Positions 45,656 to 54,981 of a stretch of 64,000 nt of DNA are shown in pieces; positions within the stretch are counted from its first letter, which is position 1, and each line of letters opens with the position of its first letter. The position numbers and the translations under genes are program-made. Source of the DNA: Methylomagnum ishizawai (GTDB taxonomy: Bacteria > Pseudomonadota > Gammaproteobacteria > Methylococcales > Methylomonadaceae); NCBI GenBank assembly GCA_945861705.1, contig CAMAVM010000004.1, positions 46,973-110,972 of the forward strand. Direction: 5' to 3'. The notes beneath the pieces are model-generated. The model ran no database searches. It was not told the DNA's origin and saw only the letters and a program-made list of their open reading frames with translations.

Positions 45656-45817
45656 AGTGAATAAAAAACGAATATTGTGGGACTTTAATCAGGTCACTGT
45701 AAAGCAATATTTTGCTGTGTATACGACAGATTTGAAAGCAGAAGATGAAACCTCAAATGCGGAAGCTATCAGGTTATGTAGCAATTATTTTTGGATGTGG
45801 AAAAGCGGCGGATAGTA

Positions 45818-45849
45818 AGGAGTGCGTAAGTTATTATTTACGCACTCCT
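45818..45849. repeat. 12-bp perfect inverted repeat downstream of the OmpA-like gene
   Basis: AGGAGTGCGTAA (45818-45829) / TTACGCACTCCT (45838-45849), 8-base loop. It may end transcription of the minus-strand OmpA-like gene, but no T-run follows on that strand. Confidence 0.6.
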
Positions 45850-45866
45850 AATGTCAAAACTAGCCG

Positions 45867-46090
45867 TTAGCGTGGATAACCCTGTTGTGGGTAGTTCTGC
45901 TGAGGATACCCTTGTTGTGGATAACTTTGTTGCTGAGGATAGCCCTGCTGCTGAGGGTAGCCTTGTTGTTGCGGATAGCTTTGTTGTTGCTGTGGATACC
46001 CCTGTTGCTGTTGTTGGGGATAACTCTGCGGTTGTTGCTGTTGCTGCTGTGGGTATCCCTGCTGCTGAGGATAGCCTTGTTGTTGGGGTG
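45867..46090 (-). repeat. DNA repeats encoding the QQGYP tail
   Basis: Degenerate tandem units of about 18-24 bases (CAGCAAGGCTATCCTCAG-like on the coding strand) span the 3' end of the OmpA-like gene. Such arrays can change length by slippage. Confidence 0.75.
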
Positions 46091-46775
46091 CGCCTTGCTG
46101 ACCACCTTGAGTTGCTCCGGCATTATTATTGGCGACAATCGCCAATTCTACACGGCGATTTTGTCCGCGATTGTTTTCGTCGGTATTTGGGAATTTAGGC
46201 ATACGTTCACCCATACCTTGCTGGGCGAGGCGGCTAGAATTCACGTTATGCTGAGACAAATAACCCGCAACACTAGATGCACGTTGCTCGGATAATTTCT
46301 GATTATAGCTATCGCTACCGATGTCGTCTGTATGTCCTGTGACATTGATGGTCGAGGCAGGATATTGATTCAATACGTTCGCTACTGAATTCAGCGCATT
46401 TTGTGCGTCAGGCGTTAATTGGGCAGAATTAAAGCCAAATGTAATGCTGCTGGGCATGGTTAGGTTAAGGGTGTTTTCAGCCGTCCGTTGCACTTCAATA
46501 CCCGTACCTTTCAGCGATTGTTGCATGGCTTGTTGTTGATGATCCATATACGCGCCGACCGCTGCGCCGACTGCACCACCTGCTAGCGCGCCCCAGCCAG
46601 CATTTTTAAGGTCATTACCACCAAATGCCGTGCCGGTTGCGCCGCCTAAAACAGCGCCGATACCGGCTCCTTTGGCAGTGTTGCCGATAGTGGATTGACC
46701 TGTGTAAGGATCGGTTACACAAGCCGTTAACAATACTGAACTTATGCTTATCGCTAATAATTTTTTGTTTATCAT
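45867..46775 (-). CDS. OmpA-family lipoprotein with glycine zipper and QQGYP-repeat tail
   Basis: Lipobox LLTAC (C19) marks an outer-membrane lipoprotein. Residues 25-80 form a glycine-zipper segment ([28 protein letters not shown]), followed by an OmpA-like peptidoglycan-binding domain (about 110-215: [48 protein letters not shown]), as in YiaD. The last ~80 residues are tandem Gln/Tyr/Pro/Gly units ([14 protein letters not shown]), low-complexity and prion-like. Function of the tail is unknown; surface adhesion or phase separation are guesses. Confidence 0.9.
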   Translation of the reverse strand: MINKKLLAISISSVLLTACVTDPYTGQSTIGNTAKGAGIGAVLGGATGTAFGGNDLKNAGWGALAGGAVGAAVGAYMDHQQQAMQQSLKGTGIEVQRTAENTLNLTMPSSITFGFNSAQLTPDAQNALNSVANVLNQYPASTINVTGHTDDIGSDSYNQKLSEQRASSVAGYLSQHNVNSSRLAQQGMGERMPKFPNTDENNRGQNRRVELAIVANNNAGATQGGQQGAPQQQGYPQQQGYPQQQQQQPQSYPQQQQQGYPQQQQSYPQQQGYPQQQGYPQQQSYPQQGYPQQNYPQQGYPR

Positions 46776-47064
46776 GGTGCGTTCTCTAAGTAGTAAGTAA
46801 ATGAAAAATCAAAGGGTTATTTGTTTTCTTGGGGATAAACAGCCTTATCTCAAGTTTAGTGTAGCCCAAAACAAGATACTAAGCAGTGGTTACTGGTTGT
46901 CAATTTACCCCATGATTATTAACTATAGCTGAACAAGCCGCTATTTTTCAAAGCTAGAGACCTTGTGAAACTATCCGTCAAATGTTATTCCCACTCGCTT
47001 TCACACCAATTCCGTGTATTATCCAGCGCAGTTTTCATGTTGTATAAGGCGATACGTTTTAATA

Positions 47065-48210
47065 ATGAATATTCAGGCTTTAAAAGACAGCGTTCCTAGT
47101 TCACCTGCGTTTGTGGTGGATGAAGCTGAGGTGCTTAAGGCTTTGAAGGCATTGGCAATGCTTCGGGAACGTAGTGGTTGTAAGGTATTGTATTCCATAA
47201 AATCTTTACCTTTATCAGCGGTTATGAAACTGGCAAAACCTTATATCGATGGTTTTTCGGTGAGTTCATTGTTTGAAGCCCTACTGGCTGATGAAATCCT
47301 GGCAGGGCAGGGCAGCATTCATCTTACGACACCGGGAATCAGGTCAGATGAAATGGCTGAATTGACTTCACTTTGCACACACATCAGTGCAAATTCCCTT
47401 AGCCAATTCCGGCGATTAGCAAGCGTTGACCCAAAGCAAGCATCAATTGGTCTTAGGATTAATCCGAAACTCTCATTTACGGAGGATGATCGTTACGACC
47501 CTTGTAGGCAATATTCAAAATTGGGCGCAGATATTAGTGAGGTTCTAAACTCTGATATTGTAAATAAAATTAAAGGCTTGCATTTTCATACTGTTTTTTC
47601 TGCGCCGGATTATGCGCCACTGCTGCAAACTATGGATAAGCTACGACAGCTAATGGGTAATCAGTTAGCTAACCTTGATTGGCTGAATCTGGGCGGCGGC
47701 TATTTGTTCGATCAAATTGCTGATAACAGCGGCTTTATCGAGCAGGCGACCCAGTTAAAACAGAAATTTGATGTAGATGTCATTATCGAACCCGGCAATG
47801 CCATTGTAGGTAAGGCGGGTTATTTACTGGCTACTGTACTTGATTGCTTTAACAGCGATGGTAAAGCAATTGCAATATTAGATACCTCCGTCAATCACAA
47901 TCCCCAAGTATTTGAATATCAACGCCAACCGGAATTAGCCGAACATGATCCAGAGGGAACATATCCGGTTATATTGGCAGGCAGTACGTGCCTGGCAGGT
48001 GATATTTTTGGAGAATACCGCTTTAATCAACCAGTGTTAATAGGTGATAAGCTTGTTTTTAAAAACCTTGGTGCTTACAGCTTGGTTAAAGCCAATCAGT
48101 TTAATGGGTATAATCTGCCTGATATTTATATGACCAATGGCGAGCAGATAAGGCTTATAAAACAGCATACTTATCAAGATTATCGGCAGCAATGGGTGAG
48201 TGATGTTTAG
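47065..48210 (+). CDS. nspC: carboxynorspermidine decarboxylase-like PLP enzyme
   Basis: Fold-type III (alanine-racemase-like) PLP decarboxylase of about 381 aa from ATG 47065; the longer frame to 47014 has an implausible Cys-rich lead. VLYSIKSLPLSAV carries the PLP Lys, and HFHTVFSAP, LDWLNLGGGY, IEPGNAIVG and GSTCLAGDIFGEY match NspC. NspC decarboxylates carboxynorspermidine or carboxyspermidine to the polyamine. The partner dehydrogenase is not adjacent. The preceding 290 bases contain no other gene. Confidence 0.82.
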   Translation: MNIQALKDSVPSSPAFVVDEAEVLKALKALAMLRERSGCKVLYSIKSLPLSAVMKLAKPYIDGFSVSSLFEALLADEILAGQGSIHLTTPGIRSDEMAELTSLCTHISANSLSQFRRLASVDPKQASIGLRINPKLSFTEDDRYDPCRQYSKLGADISEVLNSDIVNKIKGLHFHTVFSAPDYAPLLQTMDKLRQLMGNQLANLDWLNLGGGYLFDQIADNSGFIEQATQLKQKFDVDVIIEPGNAIVGKAGYLLATVLDCFNSDGKAIAILDTSVNHNPQVFEYQRQPELAEHDPEGTYPVILAGSTCLAGDIFGEYRFNQPVLIGDKLVFKNLGAYSLVKANQFNGYNLPDIYMTNGEQIRLIKQHTYQDYRQQWVSDV

Positions 48211-48258
48211 CGTAATCTTCCTAATGTTAAATTCAACACAGCAGACAGGCAACACACC

Positions 48259-49260
48259 ATGAAAGCAATCGTCATGACAGCGACAGGCAGTCCCGATGTC
48301 CTCCAATATCAGGATATTCCTGAACCCCAAATAACAAAACCCACGCACATCAAGGTTAAGCTCGCTGCGGCTGGGATTAATCCTGTTGACACCAAAATCA
48401 GGCGGAATGGCATTTTTTACGACCTGCCTTTACCTACGGTGTTGGGTTGTGATGGTGCTGGAATAGTGGTTGAGACCGGATTATTGGCAAGCAAGTTTAA
48501 ACTGGGCGATAAAGTCTGGTTTTGTCATGGCGGTTTGGGTCGGGAGCAGGGCAATTATGCCGAATATAACGTGCTTGATGAACGTTGGGTCAGCTTGATG
48601 CCTAACAACCTGTCGTTCGCAGAAGCCGCTGCCTTGCCTTTGGTGTTGATTACTGCATGGGGCGGCCTTTATGATCGCGGTGGTTTGCAACAAGGGCAGA
48701 CCGTGCTTATTCACGCAGGTGCTGGCGGGGTCGGTCATGTCGCTATCCAGTTGGCAAAACTCAAGGGAGCCAGGGTTATAACAACCGTAAGCAGCGAAGA
48801 AAAAGCCGATTTTGTCAGGGTGTTAGGTGCTGATGAGGTGGTCGTATATTCGCGTGATGACGTTGTAAGCAAGGTGTTAAGCCTGACGGAAGGCAGGGGT
48901 ACAGATTTGGTTTTTGATACAGTTGGGTCATCGGTATTTAAAGAAAGTATCAACGCAACGGCACATTTCGGACGAATAATCACTTTATTGGCGGTGGAAA
49001 ATGTAGATTTAACCGAAGCCAGAATACGTAACTTGATGATCGGTTTTGAACTCATGTTAACGCCGATGCTCAGAGACCTGGATGAAGCCAGAGACAAACA
49101 CGTCAAAATACTGGAACAATGTGCGCTTTGGATAGACGATGGCCTGCTAAAACCGCATATAGGTCAAGAATTTCCCTTGCAACAAGCAGCTAAAGCACAT
49201 CGTTTGATTGAAGCAGGACATACGACCGGAAAAATAGTTTTATCTCTAGCTGAATCTTAA
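48259..49260 (+). CDS. zinc-free quinone oxidoreductase-type MDR reductase
   Basis: Medium-chain NADPH-dependent reductase of 333 aa. GroES-like N-terminal domain with AAGINPVDTKIRRNG and GCDGAGIVV, then a Rossmann domain with HAGAGGVGHVAIQLAKL and the C-terminal HTTGKIVL. The Cys/Glu zinc ligands of true alcohol dehydrogenases are absent, consistent with quinone or enone reduction. It follows nspC after 48 bases and may be co-transcribed. The exact substrate is unknown. Confidence 0.88.
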   Translation: MKAIVMTATGSPDVLQYQDIPEPQITKPTHIKVKLAAAGINPVDTKIRRNGIFYDLPLPTVLGCDGAGIVVETGLLASKFKLGDKVWFCHGGLGREQGNYAEYNVLDERWVSLMPNNLSFAEAAALPLVLITAWGGLYDRGGLQQGQTVLIHAGAGGVGHVAIQLAKLKGARVITTVSSEEKADFVRVLGADEVVVYSRDDVVSKVLSLTEGRGTDLVFDTVGSSVFKESINATAHFGRIITLLAVENVDLTEARIRNLMIGFELMLTPMLRDLDEARDKHVKILEQCALWIDDGLLKPHIGQEFPLQQAAKAHRLIEAGHTTGKIVLSLAES

Positions 49261-49444
49261 GTAACCATAAACCCTAGATAACTTATCATAACCGCCAAAA
49301 CAAAATGCTATTTTAAACGTGTTCATTCTGTATTCACCTGAAATGGGTAAGCTACAGATCAGCTCAATCAGCAAGTTTGAATTCAGTATAATAAGGCAAT
49401 ACAGCACCCAATCATCAAGATATTGAAAGCGACAATCGGGAACT

Positions 49445-51781
49445 ATGGCAGAAAAAACACCACAACGTAATACCAGATATGTTGCCAAAAAAAAGCCGAG
49501 CAAACCCAAGTCACACTGGTTTAGGAATGTTGTGTTGCGGGTTTTTGTTGCGGGTGCATTTTTGCTATTCTGCTTTCTAGGCTATCTCGATTCTAACGTA
49601 AGGGAACAATTTGAAGGCAAACGCTGGGCTATTCCTGCCCGTGTTTTTGCCAGTCCGCTTGAGCTATACGCAGGGCAAAACCTGACTCTTGAAAAGTTTG
49701 AGGAGTTATTGCAACGCCTAAATTACCATCAAGACAAGCAATTAAAAGCGGAAGGTTCTTATGCTAAAAAAGACCTGCAAATAGTCTTAAAAACCCGTGC
49801 GTTTGACTTCTGGGATTCCCGCGAACCCAGCAGGATGTTAACTGTTAAGTTTAGCGAATCCGCCATCGCCAATGTAATGGATTTAGCTGAAGCAAAAGAA
49901 ATGCCTATCGTACGCATGGATCCTGTGCAAATTGGCAGTTTCTACCCCGCTATCAAAGAAGATCGCATATTAATCAAGCTGGATGAAACCCCAGATATTC
50001 TCATCAAAGGCTTGCTGGCTTCAGAAGATCGAAATTTCTACAATCACATCGGCATTTCTTTTCGCGGCATAGCCAGAGCTATCATGGCTGATATTAAAGC
50101 GCATGGCCTAGTGCAAGGTGGCAGTACCATTACTCAGCAATTGGCAAAAAACTTCTATCTGACTTCTGAACGCAAGCTCTGGCGTAAGATCCAAGAAGTG
50201 TTTATGGCGCTAATTTTAGAATTTCGTTTCAGCAAACATGAAATTCTGGAAGCTTACTTGAATGAAATTTACCTGGGGCAAGATGGAGGCAGTGCGGTAC
50301 ACGGTTTTGGACTGGCGAGTGAATTCTATTTTGGCACAGCCCTAAGAGATCTCAGTTTGGATCAAGTCGCAACCCTAGTGGCATTAGTTAGAGGCCCTTC
50401 CCAGTATGATCCAAGACGATATCCGCAACGTGCAGTCGAGCGGCGTAATCTGGTGCTAGATGAGATGGCGAGTCAAGATTATATCACCGTAGCGCAAGCA
50501 ACTCAGGCAAAGCAGAAATCGCTCGTGATTTTGCCGCGTTCACATACGGCAAAAAATCGCTATCCAGGGTTTCTTGATTTAATCAAACGTCAGCTAAAAC
50601 AGGAATATCAAGAAAAAGACCTCACTTCTGATGGTCTGCGGATTTTCACTACGCTAGATACCCAAATTCAGGACACACTTGAACAGACAATCAGTAAAAA
50701 ATTAAATCAGTTAGAGAAATCGTCTCGTGCTAAAGCGCTTGAAACGGCGGTGGTGGTGACCCGTAGGGACAGCGGCGAAATTGCCGCCTTAGCCAGTGCA
50801 CGCGAAGAGCAAGCATCCGGTTTCAATCGCGCCCTGGATGCGTTACGCCCGATAGGATCGCTGATAAAGCCAGCAGTGTATTTGACAGCCCTGCAATACC
50901 CAGACAAATATACGATCACAACGCGTGTTAGTGATAGTGATATTACTGTTAATTTACCCAATGGTACGAGTTGGAGTCCTAAAAATTACGATCATAGAGA
51001 GCACGGCAATGTCTCGTTACTCACGGCTTTAACCAAATCCTATAATTTGGCAACGGTAAGGGTGGGGCTGGATATTGGAGTTGCCAGAACGGCAAAAACG
51101 TTAAAAGAAATGGGTATCACCCGCGAACTTGAACTATTTCCCTCATTATTACTGGGTGCATCATCACTAACGCCTATTGAAGTCACGCAAATGTACCAAA
51201 CCTTGGCTGGCGATGGCTTTTTAACACCACTTCGCGGCATTCGGGCAGTGGTCGCCGAAGGTGGCAAACAACTGCAAAGTTATCCTTTTATCGTTCGGCA
51301 AGCGGTCGATCCCTCTGCGACTTATATCATAAACACCATGATGCAAGAGGTTATGCACCAAGGTACAGGGCATTCGGCTTATGACGAATTTCCCAAAGAT
51401 TATGGCTTAATTGGCAAAACTGGCACGACCAACGATGCTAAAGATAGCTGGTTTGCTGGTTATACGGGGGATTATTTATCGGTCGTCTGGTTGGGGCGGG
51501 ATGATAACAAACCCATTGGGTTGACAGGTTCAACCGGTGCGTTGCAAGTTTGGATTGCGTTGATGAAACAAATTTCAAAACAGCCAGTTACACTCATTCC
51601 TCCTGATAATATAACGACTGCCTGGGTGGATTCCGGTAACGGTTTGTTGGCGAACAAAGCCTGTCGAGGTGCAAAAGAATACCCTTATTTTCCAGGATCA
51701 GCACCGACAGCCTATTCAACTTGTGGACAGACCATTATAGAGCAGGATAAATCCTGGTTTGATGATTCATTTACCGAATAA
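49445..51781 (+). CDS. mrcB: penicillin-binding protein 1B (bifunctional peptidoglycan synthase)
   Basis: Polymerises and cross-links peptidoglycan. 778 aa: short basic cytoplasmic tail, one transmembrane helix (about 26-45), UB2H-like domain (about 60-150), glycosyltransferase-51 domain (LLASEDRNFYNHIG with the catalytic Glu, GGSTITQQLAKNFYL, LEAYLNEIYLGQ) and transpeptidase domain with SxxK (GSLIKPAVY), SxN (KSYNLATV) and KTG (GKTGTTND). All catalytic motifs are intact. Confidence 0.96.
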   Translation: MAEKTPQRNTRYVAKKKPSKPKSHWFRNVVLRVFVAGAFLLFCFLGYLDSNVREQFEGKRWAIPARVFASPLELYAGQNLTLEKFEELLQRLNYHQDKQLKAEGSYAKKDLQIVLKTRAFDFWDSREPSRMLTVKFSESAIANVMDLAEAKEMPIVRMDPVQIGSFYPAIKEDRILIKLDETPDILIKGLLASEDRNFYNHIGISFRGIARAIMADIKAHGLVQGGSTITQQLAKNFYLTSERKLWRKIQEVFMALILEFRFSKHEILEAYLNEIYLGQDGGSAVHGFGLASEFYFGTALRDLSLDQVATLVALVRGPSQYDPRRYPQRAVERRNLVLDEMASQDYITVAQATQAKQKSLVILPRSHTAKNRYPGFLDLIKRQLKQEYQEKDLTSDGLRIFTTLDTQIQDTLEQTISKKLNQLEKSSRAKALETAVVVTRRDSGEIAALASAREEQASGFNRALDALRPIGSLIKPAVYLTALQYPDKYTITTRVSDSDITVNLPNGTSWSPKNYDHREHGNVSLLTALTKSYNLATVRVGLDIGVARTAKTLKEMGITRELELFPSLLLGASSLTPIEVTQMYQTLAGDGFLTPLRGIRAVVAEGGKQLQSYPFIVRQAVDPSATYIINTMMQEVMHQGTGHSAYDEFPKDYGLIGKTGTTNDAKDSWFAGYTGDYLSVVWLGRDDNKPIGLTGSTGALQVWIALMKQISKQPVTLIPPDNITTAWVDSGNGLLANKACRGAKEYPYFPGSAPTAYSTCGQTIIEQDKSWFDDSFTE

Positions 51782-51802
51782 CCTTTAACAGTCGAGAAAA
51801 CT

Positions 51803-52459
51803 ATGAAAAAAATTAATGTATTAACCATGATTGGGCTGTGTTTACTGGTAATGACGGGTTTTTGTGAGGCGAAATCTCAGGCAAAAAGCCTAGAAAAAAC
51901 TGAGCCAGTTACACAATTAAAGATATTTTTGAAAATTTCAAAATCGCTTTCCGCCGACTTTAAGCAGGTATTGATTAATGAAGCCGGCAATCCAACCCAG
52001 ACCAGTTATGGCGAGTTTTACTTACAAAGACCAGGCAAGTTTCGTTGGGATTACAAAAAACCTTTTCTGCAAGAAATCGTGTCTAATGCTGGCAAGGTCT
52101 GGTTTTACGATACTGATCTTGAACAAGTTACCGTAAAAAAAGTCGATGAATCGTTAGGTTCGACCCCGGCATTATTGTTAAGCGGCGATGTCTCTTTGGA
52201 TGACAATTACACCATGGAAGGGCAGGGGGTTGATGGTGATATGCAATGGGTTAAGCTATTGCCCAAAAGCCAGGATAGCAGCTTTAAATACGTGTTAATT
52301 GGGTTGTCGAAAGGCACATTGGCGGGTATGGAATTAAGCGATAACTTCGGTCAGCTAACACGCATTTATTTTTCCAATGTCATCGTCAATGCACCGCTCA
52401 AACAGACTTTATTTGAATTTAAGCCACCTAAAGGGGCGGATGTTTTTAATGATAACTAA
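51803..52459 (+). CDS. lolA: outer-membrane lipoprotein carrier protein LolA
   Basis: Periplasmic chaperone that carries lipoproteins to LolB. 218 aa with a Sec signal peptide (MKKINVLTMIGLCLLV...EA), then the LolA half-barrel: LSADFKQVLI, GEFYLQRPGKFRWDY, GKVWFYDTDLEQVTVKK. The usual lolA-rarA gene order is kept (rarA starts 49 bases later). Confidence 0.94.
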   Translation: MKKINVLTMIGLCLLVMTGFCEAKSQAKSLEKTEPVTQLKIFLKISKSLSADFKQVLINEAGNPTQTSYGEFYLQRPGKFRWDYKKPFLQEIVSNAGKVWFYDTDLEQVTVKKVDESLGSTPALLLSGDVSLDDNYTMEGQGVDGDMQWVKLLPKSQDSSFKYVLIGLSKGTLAGMELSDNFGQLTRIYFSNVIVNAPLKQTLFEFKPPKGADVFNDN

Positions 52460-52507
52460 TCGACAGAGATAGATTTAGCTAGATTTCAATGTATTAGTTT
52501 GGTAGCT

Positions 52508-53815
52508 ATGAATGATGACTTAACAAAACCCCTAGCCGACCGAATGCGTCCAAAACAATTGGATGAATATATCGGGCAACACCATATTTTAAAGCCAGGT
52601 AAGCCGCTGTACGAGGCCATCAAATCAGGTCATCTACATTCTATGGTTTTTTGGGGGCCACCGGGTACAGGAAAAACCACCTTGGCACGGCTCATCGCCC
52701 AACATTCCGATGCAGAATTTATCCCCATTTCTGCCGTGCTTGCAGGCGTTAAAGACATCCGAGATGCAGTCGTCCTTGCCAAACAAATCCAAAAAGAGCA
52801 GCACAGACCAACCGTGTTGTTTGTGGATGAAGTGCATCGGTTTAACAAATCTCAACAAGATGCTTTCCTGCCGCATGTGGAAGACGGTACGTTTTATTTT
52901 GTCGGCGCGACCACAGAAAACCCCTCGTTTGCGCTAAACAACGCCTTGTTGTCACGCGCCCGTGTTTATGTGCTTAATGCACTGACTAGCGACGATCTAT
53001 TGGTCGTTTTGGAGCAAGCTCTCAGTGATAAAGCCAGAGGGCTGGGTGCTTTGGAAATAACAATTGCCGATCCCATCAAACAGCAATTTGCACTAGCCGC
53101 AGATGGCGATGCCAGGCGATTGCTGAATCTTCTGGAAATTGCTGCTGAACTGGCTTTAGCGCACGGCGAACGTGAGATAACTGAAACCTGTGCTACCGAA
53201 GTGCTTTCGGGCGGAATCAGGCGTTTTGATAACCAAGGTGAAGAATTTTATAATCAGATTTCCGCCTTACATAAGTCCGTGCGTGGCAGTTCACCGGACG
53301 CTGCGCTCTATTGGCTGTGTCGGATGATGGATGGCGGTTGTGACTTGTCCTATTTAGCCAGAAGAATTGTCAGGATGGCATCCGAAGATATAGGCAATGC
53401 CGATCCACGAGCCTTACAGATAGCCATCAATGCCTGGGAAGCGCAAGAACGTCTTGGAAGTCCCGAAGGCGAACTGAGTTTGGCCCAAGCCATCGTCTAC
53501 TTGGCTTGTGCGCCTAAAAGCAATGCCGTATATATAGCTTACAATGCCGCTATGGGCGCAGCCAAACAACACGGCAGCTTACCCGTACCAGTACACTTAA
53601 GGAATGCACCCACAAAACTCATGAAATCGCTGGATTACGGTAAAGAATACCGATATGCCCATCATGAGTCTGAAGCCTATGCAGCAGGGGAGAATTATTT
53701 TCCCGATGAATTAATCGGAAGCCATTATTACGAGCCGGTGAACCGAGGGCTGGAAATCAAAATAAGTGAGAAATTACAGCATCTTAAGGATCTGGACAAA
53801 AAATACCGGAAGTAA
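52508..53815 (+). CDS. rarA: replication-associated recombination protein A (MgsA/WRNIP1 family)
   Basis: AAA+ ATPase acting at stalled replication forks. ATG 52508 is preferred to the TTG at 52499 (435 aa). Walker [10 protein letters not shown], Walker [13 protein letters not shown], sensor GATTENPSF, then the tetramerisation and C-terminal domains ([34 protein letters not shown]). Confidence 0.96.
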   Translation: MNDDLTKPLADRMRPKQLDEYIGQHHILKPGKPLYEAIKSGHLHSMVFWGPPGTGKTTLARLIAQHSDAEFIPISAVLAGVKDIRDAVVLAKQIQKEQHRPTVLFVDEVHRFNKSQQDAFLPHVEDGTFYFVGATTENPSFALNNALLSRARVYVLNALTSDDLLVVLEQALSDKARGLGALEITIADPIKQQFALAADGDARRLLNLLEIAAELALAHGEREITETCATEVLSGGIRRFDNQGEEFYNQISALHKSVRGSSPDAALYWLCRMMDGGCDLSYLARRIVRMASEDIGNADPRALQIAINAWEAQERLGSPEGELSLAQAIVYLACAPKSNAVYIAYNAAMGAAKQHGSLPVPVHLRNAPTKLMKSLDYGKEYRYAHHESEAYAAGENYFPDELIGSHYYEPVNRGLEIKISEKLQHLKDLDKKYRK

Positions 53816-53872
53816 TGGCTTGGCTTTTAATTGTGTTAGGTGTTCAAAATGCCACTTTCGTTTGTTATTCAG

Positions 53873-54928
53873 CTAAAGCTGTGAGCGATGGAATTTTTCC
53901 AATTCAAGAATAGCCATTTTTTGATATGAAGCATTATTGAGCTTGACCCACAAATTCATCACAAAATAACCGCAAGGCAATTTAGGTCCTTGCTCGGAAT
54001 AAGCGATTTCATGGAACTGTTTACTTTCGTCTTCATGATGCCCGATATGGTTAGACAAGCCGATTAAGGCGCAACGGCTGACCCAAGACGGCGTTACCCA
54101 GCCATACGTAAGGCCGAATTGCCCGTCCTCTAGTCCCCAATGTTGAAAGTAATTGACGGCTTCCAAGATACGGACGGCAGCGATAGCTTGGTACAGAAAC
54201 ATGAAAGCCGCCAGCCAGCCAAAATACATCACAACAAACATCAGCAAGGCAAACTCAATGAGCAAACCGTGTAGGACTTGGTTTTGTAGGATTGTCTGAA
54301 TAAATCCTGGTCTTTTAGTTTCCAGTGCCAATCGTTCTTGTTCTGATCGCCACGCATAACGTAAATAGCCCACATAAACCCGTCGCCAATAAGCTTTAAA
54401 GTTTTCGCTCAGTTTTGCGGTGGCGATGTCTTCTGGCAAGCCTAAATTAAGGTGATGACCGCGTTTGTGGGCGATTACAAAATGTTCATAACATACAGTA
54501 CACAACAATAATCGACCGAGTAATTGCAGTGCAATTTGTGGACGGTGGATGAGTTCGTGAGCGACTACAATTCCCGATGTGCCTGAGCTTGTGCCAACCA
54601 AAAAGCGGACGGCAACCAGATTAACCAAGCTGACGGCGATGTCGTCAGTGGATTCCCAACGCAATTGGCTGACATAAGTCAGCATAAACAGGATGTTTGC
54701 CAATTGTAACAATGTCAGCGTATACAAAATGCTGTCGTAGAATTTTTGTGGGTATTTCGGCATACCTTCAGGCTTAAAAGCTGGGCTGCGCCAATCTGCC
54801 AATAGCACCAACCAGAACGGGATGGTCCACGCAATAGCACCGACGATACCGTGCAAACCAGTCACCAAAAACAAGCAAGTACACACTGGTAGGATAAAGC
54901 AGAGCAAATGGTTAAATGCTTTCAACAT
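53873..54928 (-). CDS. AlkB-like membrane non-haem di-iron oxygenase (alkane hydroxylase / fatty acid desaturase superfamily)
   Basis: Polytopic protein of 351 aa with about six hydrophobic helices and His clusters in the AlkB order: AHELIH (124-128), EHFVIAHKRGHH (148-159), NYFQHWGLED (259-268) and SNHIGHHED (292-300). These are the di-iron ligands of alkane 1-monooxygenase-type enzymes, though the last cluster differs from the textbook LQRHSDHH. Likely reaction: terminal or near-terminal hydroxylation or desaturation of a fatty chain. Third gene of a minus-strand set with a haem-oxygenase-like iron enzyme and a carbamoyltransferase; the gap to the upstream gene is 53 bases. Substrate unknown. 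Confidence 0.82.
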   Translation of the reverse strand: MLKAFNHLLCFILPVCTCLFLVTGLHGIVGAIAWTIPFWLVLLADWRSPAFKPEGMPKYPQKFYDSILYTLTLLQLANILFMLTYVSQLRWESTDDIAVSLVNLVAVRFLVGTSSGTSGIVVAHELIHRPQIALQLLGRLLLCTVCYEHFVIAHKRGHHLNLGLPEDIATAKLSENFKAYWRRVYVGYLRYAWRSEQERLALETKRPGFIQTILQNQVLHGLLIEFALLMFVVMYFGWLAAFMFLYQAIAAVRILEAVNYFQHWGLEDGQFGLTYGWVTPSWVSRCALIGLSNHIGHHEDESKQFHEIAYSEQGPKLPCGYFVMNLWVKLNNASYQKMAILELEKFHRSQL

Positions 54929-54981
54929 TACAGGATCACAATAATGATAGAAAGAGAGTTTATCAACATAAATAGTGCCTT

